NCBI RefSeq assembly: GCF_003058465.1
Contig: NZ_CP028901.1
Location: forward strand, 1,178,001 to 1,242,000
Length of the DNA: 64,000 nt
From: Orrella marina
GTDB taxonomy: Bacteria > Pseudomonadota > Gammaproteobacteria > Burkholderiales > Burkholderiaceae_B
Direction: 5' to 3'
In this document: positions 58,408 to 64,000 of the stretch, piece after piece
Layout: each line of letters starts with the position of its first letter
How positions within the stretch are numbered: the stretch's first letter is position 1
Made by a program: the position numbers and the translations under genes
Notes under the pieces: model-generated
The model's input: the letters and a program-made list of their open reading frames with translations, nothing else
The model's database searches: none
Told to the model about the DNA's origin: nothing

Positions 58408-59502
58408 TCAGATCAACGCAGCAATGGCATCACCAAGTTGCTGTGTACTTGCATCGCCACCAAGATCCGGTGTGCGAGGGCCGCTAGCCAGAACGGTTTC
58501 GATGGCTTTAACGATGGCATCATGTGCCTTTAAATATGATTCCTGCTCACCTTGCGGCAGGCCTCGACCCAGAAACTCGAGCATCATCGCGCCTGACCAG
58601 ATCATTGCAATCGGGTTGGCTACACTCTTGCCATAGATATCCGGGGCAGAACCATGGACCGGCTCAAATAGTGACGGGAACAGACGATCGGGATTCAGAT
58701 TACCGGACGGTGCCAGACCGATTGTCCCAGTGCAAGCGGGGCCCAGATCGGACAGGATGTCTCCAAACAAGTTTGACGCCACTACCACATCAAAGCGATC
58801 AGGCTGAAGAACAAAGCGCGCAGAGAGGATATCGATATGCTGCTTGTCTGTCGTGACCTCAGGATAGTTCTTGCCCATCTCCTCGGCGCGACCATCCCAG
58901 TAAGGCATGCTGATTGCGATGCCATTGGATTTGGTGGCAATGGTCAGATGCTTGCGCGCCCGTTGCTTTGCAACTTCAAACGCATACTTCAGCACGCGAT
59001 CGGTTCCGATACGACTGAACACTGACTCCTGAATCACAATCTCTCGTTCAGTTCCGGCAAACATGGTTCCACCGAGTGATGTGTACTCACCTTCGGTGTT
59101 CTCGCGCACGACCAGAAAATCGATGTCACCCGCCTTTCTGCCAGCAAGCGGGCAAGGCACGCCATCAAACAGGCGTACCGGACGCAAATTGATGTATTGG
59201 TCAAACTCTCTCCGGAACTTCAGCAAAGAACCCCAGAGTGAGACGTGATCAGGCACGGTGTCGGGCCAGCCGACAGCCCCAAAATACAGAGCCTGGCAGT
59301 CCTGGATTCGTGCCTTCCAGTCATCTGGCATCATCTGACCATGTTCCGCGTAGTAATCGCAACTCGCCCAGTCGTGATGCTCGAAGCTCAGCTTGAGATT
59401 GAACTGACTGGCCGCTTTCTCCAGAATCTTCAGTCCTTCCGGCATGACTTCCTTGCCAATACCGTCCCCGGGTAGTACTGCAATACGCAATGGCTGGCTC
59501 AT
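58408..59502 (-). CDS. Tartrate/D-malate dehydrogenase-like enzyme
   Basis: Isocitrate/isopropylmalate dehydrogenase family of 364 residues, start at ATG 59502 with GGAGA upstream. LRIAVLPGDGIGKEVMPEG, VVRENTEGEYTSLGG (substrate loop), LSDLGPACTGTIGLAPSGN and FEPVHGSAPDIYGKSVANP are present. The REFDQYINLRPVRLF arginines bind the substrate carboxylates. The family oxidises D-malate, tartrate or 3-isopropylmalate with NAD; the VRENTEGEY/LGG pattern favours tartrate/D-malate over LeuB. LeuB would normally sit with leuC and leuD, which are not here. Confidence 0.85.
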   Translation of the reverse strand: MSQPLRIAVLPGDGIGKEVMPEGLKILEKAASQFNLKLSFEHHDWASCDYYAEHGQMMPDDWKARIQDCQALYFGAVGWPDTVPDHVSLWGSLLKFRREFDQYINLRPVRLFDGVPCPLAGRKAGDIDFLVVRENTEGEYTSLGGTMFAGTEREIVIQESVFSRIGTDRVLKYAFEVAKQRARKHLTIATKSNGIAISMPYWDGRAEEMGKNYPEVTTDKQHIDILSARFVLQPDRFDVVVASNLFGDILSDLGPACTGTIGLAPSGNLNPDRLFPSLFEPVHGSAPDIYGKSVANPIAMIWSGAMMLEFLGRGLPQGEQESYLKAHDAIVKAIETVLASGPRTPDLGGDASTQQLGDAIAALI

Positions 59503-59758
59503 TTCTAATGAATCTCCAATTTTTGTTTCGATGACTATGCAAACGCTGGTGTCGCCGCGTTCCGATTGAATCGGCGCCACAGAATCCGAACGTAACTGTA
59601 ACGTGTGGCGACCCACATACCAAGCAGATGTCGCCACTGGCATAGAGAGGTATGCACACCGGGTATCGGTCCGCACAAGCGACCGGTCGGAACGGGCAAT
59701 CTGATCTGACTGGCCACCAGGGATCAGACGCTAGACAATCACTTGCCGCAAAAGCACA

Positions 59759-60616
59759 TCAGCCTTCGGCACGTCCAATCTCGGTGCGTCCGAATTCGGC
59801 AGACAACTCCCCTGCTCGCTGGTGTGCTGCCTGCATGGCAGCAACCAGCGTTTCAAGAAACTGTCGCTGCTGCATGACATCCAGGGCGGCGGCAGTCGTC
59901 CCGCCTTTGGACGTGACTTTCTCACGCAAGGTCTCGACAGGATCACCTGACTGGGCAGCCAGGCGTGCCGCCCCGGCCACTGTCGCAATGGCCAGAGACT
60001 GCGACTGCTGAGCACTCAATCCAAGCTTTTGTCCGCCAGCAACCATCCCCTCGATAAACCGAAAAACATAGGCCGGTCCACTTCCTGACAAAGCGGTCAC
60101 GGCATCAATCTGATCGTCACTGTCCACCCAGACCACCTCGCCCACGGTGGACAGGATCTGTGTCGCCAATTGACGCTGATCGTCGGTCACACCTGAAGCG
60201 GCAGCAAGACCGGTCACGCCCTGCCCTACCAGGGCTGGTGTGTTAGGCATGGCACGAATCACACTTGCCCACGGGTGATCCGCCGTTCCGAACCAGGCAC
60301 ACAGACTCGACAGTGCAATGCCAGCGGCAATACTCACCACGAGCGTATCCGACCCCAGGCAGGGTCTGGCAGCCTGCGCAACTTCCTTGAGTTGCTGTGG
60401 CTTGACGGCAAGCAGCCAGACATCGCACCCGGTCAGGCTCGAATCCGGCCCTTCCAGCACTTCCAGGCCGCGAGCCTGCCACTTCTGGCGTGTCGGTTCG
60501 TGCACATCCAGCACCACCAGTCTTGAAGGCGGGCAACCTCTTGCCAGCAACCCCTCAATCAAGGCTCCAGCCATGTTACCGCCACCAACAAACGCAATTC
60601 GAGGAAATTCAACCAT
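59759..60616 (-). CDS. proC: Pyrroline-5-carboxylate reductase
   Basis: Last step of proline synthesis. 285 residues from ATG 60616. NADPH-binding IAFVGGGNMAGALIEGLL, AIRAMPNTPALVGQGVTGL, and the signature DAVTALSGSGPAYVFRFIEG (positions 60102-60043) with EKVTSKGGTTAAAL. The product is of normal length. Usual partner of ubiA in this order. A TTG at 60628 would add four residues. Confidence 0.95.
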   Translation of the reverse strand: MVEFPRIAFVGGGNMAGALIEGLLARGCPPSRLVVLDVHEPTRQKWQARGLEVLEGPDSSLTGCDVWLLAVKPQQLKEVAQAARPCLGSDTLVVSIAAGIALSSLCAWFGTADHPWASVIRAMPNTPALVGQGVTGLAAASGVTDDQRQLATQILSTVGEVVWVDSDDQIDAVTALSGSGPAYVFRFIEGMVAGGQKLGLSAQQSQSLAIATVAGAARLAAQSGDPVETLREKVTSKGGTTAAALDVMQQRQFLETLVAAMQAAHQRAGELSAEFGRTEIGRAEG

Positions 60617-60672
60617 GATCTTTCGCAAAAAAACCGGTCATACGAATGACTGGCTAGCACTGAACCACTGGT

Positions 60673-61554
60673 TCAGACGTTGAGATACTCCAGCGCAACC
60701 CCTGCAAACAAGGCAGCGCCGAACCAGTTATTGTGCCGGAAGGCCCTGAAGCAAGCCGCCCGATCCCGACCACGGATCCAGTAAAGATGCACGCACGCAA
60801 TTGCCCCAGCCGTCACAAGACCGAGCACGAACGGCCATCCGTAGGACAACAACACACCAACCCAGCCCATGAGTGCCAGTGTCATTGCATAGCACACACC
60901 AATGAACAGCACATCAAATCTGCCAAAGGTGATGGCTGCAGTCTTCAGGCCCAGACGAATGTCATCTTCCTTGTCTACCATGGCATACTCGGTGTCGTAG
61001 GCAACTGCCCAGAAAAGGTTCGCCACCAGCATGATCCAGGCAATGGCTGGAACTTCTGCGTTGACTGCTGCAAACGCCATCGGCATGCCGAACCCAAAGG
61101 CAATACCCAGGTAAGCTTGAGGCACCCCGAAAATACGCTTCATGAGCGGATAGGTGGCCGCAATGAACAATGCCAGGAATGACAGAGCAATCGTCAAGGC
61201 ATTAAGCGTAAGCACCAGTGCGAACGCACACAACGCCAGACCTGCAGCGACGTAAAGCGCTTCTTTCGGCTTGATCTGGCCTGTTGTCAGGACCCTGTGC
61301 TGCGTGCGTTCCACATGCAGATCGAAGTCCCGGTCAAAGTAATCATTGATCGCACAACCGGCCGAACGCATCAAGAAGGTTCCGGCAACAAAGATCACCA
61401 GAAAATGCAATGAGGGCACACCCTCGCTTGCCATCCAGAGCGCCCACAAAGTGGGCCACAGCAGCAGGAGTGTGCCGATCGGCTTGTCTATCCGAACCAG
61501 CCGGGCATAGAGCCCGAGCCGGTGCATAACGGCAGAAGAACCCATTACTTCCAT
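60673..61554 (-). CDS. ubiA: 4-hydroxybenzoate polyprenyltransferase
   Basis: Ubiquinone synthesis: attaches the isoprenoid tail to 4-hydroxybenzoate in the inner membrane. 293 residues with about nine hydrophobic helices. First Asp-rich motif [20 protein letters not shown] and second [22 protein letters not shown] bind Mg-prenyl diphosphate. ATG at 61554 shares one base with the dps stop; a GTG at 61557 would overlap by four. It draws on the isoprenoid route of dxr elsewhere in the window. Confidence 0.95.
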   Translation of the reverse strand: MEVMGSSAVMHRLGLYARLVRIDKPIGTLLLLWPTLWALWMASEGVPSLHFLVIFVAGTFLMRSAGCAINDYFDRDFDLHVERTQHRVLTTGQIKPKEALYVAAGLALCAFALVLTLNALTIALSFLALFIAATYPLMKRIFGVPQAYLGIAFGFGMPMAFAAVNAEVPAIAWIMLVANLFWAVAYDTEYAMVDKEDDIRLGLKTAAITFGRFDVLFIGVCYAMTLALMGWVGVLLSYGWPFVLGLVTAGAIACVHLYWIRGRDRAACFRAFRHNNWFGAALFAGVALEYLNV

Positions 61555-62054
61555 CACTGCAACATTGAGCGAAGCATCCAGGCATTCTTCTCATGAATGT
61601 CCAGACGCTGGGTCAGCAGGTCTGCAGTAGGCTGATCGTTAGCAGCATCCGCCTTGTCAAATGCAGCACGCGCTGTCTTGGCGACGGCCTCATTGCCTTC
61701 AACCAGCATCTGAATCATTGCAGCAGCATCGGGCACCGAGGTCGGCTCGGAAATCGAGGTCAGCTTGGAGTATTCAGCATAGGTGCCGGGAGCGTAGTGT
61801 CCGAGTGCACGGATCCGTTCCGCGATGTCATCAAGCGCCGTCCACTCTTCGGTGTACTGCGTCATGAACATCTGGTGCAGGGCATTGAACATGGGACCCG
61901 TAACGTTCCAGTGAAAGTTATGCGTCATCAGGTAAAGCGTATAAGAGTCTGCCAGCAGCTTGGACAGTTCCTTGGCGACCGATGCTCGGTCCTTATCGGA
62001 AATCCCGATGTTGATATTCGGAGCACTGGCGGTTGAATTCGATTTTTTACCCAT
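61554..62054 (-). CDS. dps: Dps/ferritin-like DNA-protection protein
   Basis: 166 residues, four-helix bundle. The ferroxidase site spans subunits: [19 protein letters not shown] and [19 protein letters not shown] carry the His, Asp and Glu ligands. The N-terminus is Lys-rich ([10 protein letters not shown]), which may help DNA binding. It oxidises iron with peroxide and shields DNA in starvation. It sits next to oxyR, a regulator of dps in enterobacteria. A leader hairpin lies at 62075-62094. Confidence 0.94.
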   Translation of the reverse strand: MGKKSNSTASAPNINIGISDKDRASVAKELSKLLADSYTLYLMTHNFHWNVTGPMFNALHQMFMTQYTEEWTALDDIAERIRALGHYAPGTYAEYSKLTSISEPTSVPDAAAMIQMLVEGNEAVAKTARAAFDKADAANDQPTADLLTQRLDIHEKNAWMLRSMLQ

Positions 62055-62074
62055 AAAAACTCCCTTTTATAAAA

Positions 62075-62094
62075 GCTGAGATACCCTTCTCAGC
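62075..62094 (-). promoter_or_regulatory. Hairpin in the dps leader
   Basis: On the reverse strand GCTGAGA and TCTCAGC form seven pairs around AGGGTA, followed by TTTTAT and then the ribosome binding site AAGGGAG of dps. It could act as an attenuator or mRNA-stability element. Confidence 0.4.
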
Positions 62095-62170
62095 ATAACA
62101 CCACGAGCCAGACGGTAGCGACTCGGCAATGTGAATTCTGTGCTGACAGTCGCATACAGATCGAATGCAA

Positions 62171-62185
62171 TTCAGACTGAATTTG
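62171..62185. promoter_or_regulatory. Odd palindrome upstream of dps
   Basis: AATTCAG and CTGAATT flank a single A. About 120 bases upstream of the dps start, a reasonable place for an operator. The regulator is unknown. Confidence 0.35.
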
Positions 62186-62404
62186 ACATTCGAATCAGAC
62201 TGCGCCGGCTTTTGACGACAGCCGCTGACGTGTCGACATTCTGAACCACCCCATGACTAAAGTCAGGGGCTTGCGATCACAATTAGTCAAACACGAGTAC
62301 GCCTGAAAAAACCGTCTCTCACGTCCCTCAAACACCCGATCACCAAAATCTGGTCCGCCATCAAGCGCGGCCTCCTGACATCCCCTTGCCAAACATACCC
62401 GGAC

Positions 62405-63370
62405 TCACGTCGCATCGACAATGGCCCGCACCGGGGAGTCTGCCTCGATCATTCTGACTCCTCGCAGATCTGACGCCTGGACCGCCTGAGCGAGCGCCTC
62501 TACTGCCGCATACCGGGTGAAAGTCTTGCGCCAGGCCAGCACAATACGTCGATCCGGCACAGGCTCTTCAAACGGCACGTACCGAATGAGTGCAGACTCG
62601 TTGACGTCTGTCGTCGAGAGTGCAGTGACCGGCATGACCGTCAGACCAATTCCGGCTGCCACCATGTGACGAATTGTTTCGAGCGAAGAACCCTCAAACG
62701 TGCGCTGCATGCCCTCTGTCGTATCCGAGTAACGTGACAGCTCGGGGCACACACCCAGGACCTGATCCCGGAAGCAATGGCCACTGCCTAATAGCAGCAT
62801 GTTCTCCTGCTTGAGATCCTCTGCAGAGATCGATTCTCGACTGGCCCAAGGATGCGATGCCGGCATGGCCACCACAAAAGGCTCGTCATACAGTGGCATG
62901 GTAACGAGTCCCGCGTCGGGCAGCGGCAGCGCCATGATGGCACAGTCGAGTTCGCCCTGGCGCAGTAGTTCGACCAGGCGGGCGGTGAAGTTCTCTTGCA
63001 GAATCAAAGGCATTTGAGGCGTTCTTTGCACCTGAACCGGAATCAGCTTGGGCAATAGATAAGGGCCGATGGTGTAAATCACGCCCACTCTCAATGGACC
63101 AGCCAGCGGATCATGACCGAGCCTGGCGATTTCCTTGATCGTTGCACTTTCCTGCAAAACCTTGTGCGCCTGCGCCACAATCCGTTCGCCAATCGACGTG
63201 GTGCTCACCTCCGAGCCACCACGTTCAAATAACGTGACCCCGAGTTCGTCCTCAAGCTTGCGGATAGCAACCGACAATGTCGGCTGGCTCACAAAACAGC
63301 TCTCTGCTGCACGCCCGAAGTGCTTCTCCCGAGCCACCGCCACGATGTACTTCAATTCTGTCAACGTCAT
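62405..63370 (-). CDS. oxyR: Hydrogen peroxide-sensing regulator OxyR
   Basis: LysR-type regulator of 321 residues from ATG 63370. Winged-helix DNA-binding domain MTLTELKYIVAVAREKHFG followed by ESCFVSQPTLSVAIRKLE. The sensor domain has GSGHCFRDQVLGVCPEL with Cys199 and Cys208, the same numbers as the redox pair in E. coli OxyR. GGAG lies about 10 bases upstream. It likely controls dps and other peroxide genes; in some Burkholderiales it represses in the reduced state. Sits between recG and dps-ubiA. Confidence 0.96.
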   Translation of the reverse strand: MTLTELKYIVAVAREKHFGRAAESCFVSQPTLSVAIRKLEDELGVTLFERGGSEVSTTSIGERIVAQAHKVLQESATIKEIARLGHDPLAGPLRVGVIYTIGPYLLPKLIPVQVQRTPQMPLILQENFTARLVELLRQGELDCAIMALPLPDAGLVTMPLYDEPFVVAMPASHPWASRESISAEDLKQENMLLLGSGHCFRDQVLGVCPELSRYSDTTEGMQRTFEGSSLETIRHMVAAGIGLTVMPVTALSTTDVNESALIRYVPFEEPVPDRRIVLAWRKTFTRYAAVEALAQAVQASDLRGVRMIEADSPVRAIVDAT

Positions 63371-63495
63371 AACCTGATACTCCCGCTCATTCCTGCGGAC
63401 TGGACCCAGTCTTGGACCACTGCAACAACCGCTGCGTTCTTCCAACTGTCGTCAGCTCTTTCGTCATTTCGCTCTGCCTTTCTATCGGCACTGCT

Positions 63496-64000
63496 TCACC
63501 CGTTGAGAAACTCCTGTCGCCCCTGCAACCAGCGATCAAGATGCGCCTGAGCGATCTCGGGATAAGTCTCACGAAGATGCGCAGCAAGATCCCGGGCTTT
63601 CTCGACCCACAGCGCATCGGCCTCATAATCGGCGAACCGTAGCAATGCCAGTCCGGATTGCCTGGAGCCCAGAATCTCTCCCGGTCCGCGCAACTGCAGG
63701 TCCCGTCTTGCTATTTCAAACCCGTCCTCTGTTTCGTACATGGCTCGCAGCCGCACCTGGGCCTGCTGGGACAGTGGCTGTTCGTAAAGCAGGATGCAAA
63801 CCGACTGTTCACTACCGCGCCCAACCCTGCCACGCAACTGATGCAACTGCGCGAGCCCGAAACGTTCGGCGTGCTCGATTACCATGAGCGCCGCGTTGGG
63901 CACATCCACGCCCACCTCGATCACGGTAGTGGCCACCAGCAGATCAATTTCGCCGGCGGAAAAATTCTGCATGACCTGACTTTTTTCATTGGGGTGCAAT
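63496..64000 (-). CDS. recG: ATP-dependent DNA helicase RecG, C-terminal part
   Basis: The frame runs off the right edge; about the last 168 residues are here. Helicase motif V region LLVATTVIEVGVDVPNA and motif VI QLHQLRGRVGRGSEQS, then GFEIARRDLQLRGPGEILG and GSRQSGLALLRFADYE (the RecG C-terminal wedge contact). RecG remodels stalled forks and Holliday junctions. The order recG-oxyR is standard in betaproteobacteria. Confidence 0.95.
   Translation of the reverse strand, partial: LHPNEKSQVMQNFSAGEIDLLVATTVIEVGVDVPNAALMVIEHAERFGLAQLHQLRGRVGRGSEQSVCILLYEQPLSQQAQVRLRAMYETEDGFEIARRDLQLRGPGEILGSRQSGLALLRFADYEADALWVEKARDLAAHLRETYPEIAQAHLDRWLQGRQEFLNG

Larger units (their letters stand above)
62055..62404. 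other. Intergenic region between oxyR end and dps
   Basis: 350 bases. Holds the dps leader with a hairpin, an odd palindrome at 62171-62185 (AATTCAG-A-CTGAATT) and an open frame at 62195-62392 (reverse) that I do not support. A clear OxyR-type ATAG-repeat site was not seen. Confidence 0.55.

Noticed and set aside
1..64000. CRISPR arrays, rRNA or tRNA genes, insertion sequences
   Set aside because: No spaced direct-repeat array, no rRNA signature and no transposase gene was found; tRNA genes were looked for in the gaps by eye and none was recognised, though a scan with a tRNA model would be more reliable.

Overview
The window is chromosomal DNA from a betaproteobacterium of the order Burkholderiales, most likely an Alcaligenaceae relative (inferred from gene order and protein character; no database was searched). 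The blocks folC-SPOR-cvpA-purF, map/rpsB-tsf-pyrH-frr-uppS-cdsA-dxr-rseP-bamA-skp-lpxD-fabZ-lpxA-lpxB-rnhB-rRNA methylase-ppsR/ppsA, mltG-tmk-holB-tatD-ankyrin and proC-ubiA-dps-oxyR-recG are typical of this order. Both ends cut through genes: a ligase-associated Lhr-type helicase on the left and recG on the right.

Layout. 0-2.6 kb: helicase and PdeM phosphoesterase of a DNA-repair cluster. 2.7-5.2 kb: DUF411 metal-binding protein, NRDE protein, EamA transporter. 5.6-10 kb: folC, SPOR protein, cvpA (frameshifted), purF. 10-14.3 kb, reverse strand: dsbB, glnD, map. 14.6-31 kb: a long forward run for translation (rpsB, tsf, frr), UMP kinase, isoprenoid and phospholipid precursors (uppS, cdsA, dxr), envelope assembly (rseP, bamA, skp) and lipid A synthesis (lpxD, fabZ, lpxA, lpxB). 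31-38.3 kb: ppsR/ppsA, smpB/ratA-rnfH, an enoyl-CoA hydratase-family gene and ygfZ. 38.8-45 kb: mltG, tmk, holB, tatD, an ankyrin protein and a dihydrolipoamide-dehydrogenase-like flavoprotein. 45.2-49.5 kb, reverse strand: a DUF3298-like protein, glutathione transferase, glutathione peroxidase, photolyase and an exported peroxiredoxin. 49.9-53.7 kb: a small exported protein, a beta-CASP nuclease and an AMP/thymidine phosphorylase. 53.8-56.7 kb: a dif-like site, a KfrA-type coiled-coil protein and a divergent tyrosine recombinase. 56.8-64 kb, reverse strand: cytochrome c, HpaI-type aldolase, tartrate/D-malate dehydrogenase, proC, ubiA, dps, oxyR, recG.

The most interesting region is 53.8-56.7 kb. 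A 28-bp sequence at 53811-53838 closely resembles the XerCD recombination site dif. Around it the dominant gene strand changes: about 36 of 49 genes on the left are forward and 9 of 10 on the right are reverse. GGGNAGGG octamers, the FtsK-orienting (KOPS) motif, also change strand: I found seven forward on the left and two reverse on the right. This is what a replication terminus should look like. Next to it lie a tyrosine recombinase gene and a divergent KfrA-like gene, separated by an AT-rich intergenic region with two palindromes.

Three genes (cvpA, the KfrA-like gene and the recombinase) are each broken by one missing base in a G or C run, and adding one base restores a family-length protein in each. 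The shared pattern suggests homopolymer undercalling, though real frameshifts cannot be excluded from sequence alone.

Oxidative-stress functions are frequent in the right half (glutathione peroxidase, glutathione transferase, peroxiredoxin, photolyase, Dps, OxyR). OxyR has its redox cysteines at residues 199 and 208, as in E. coli.
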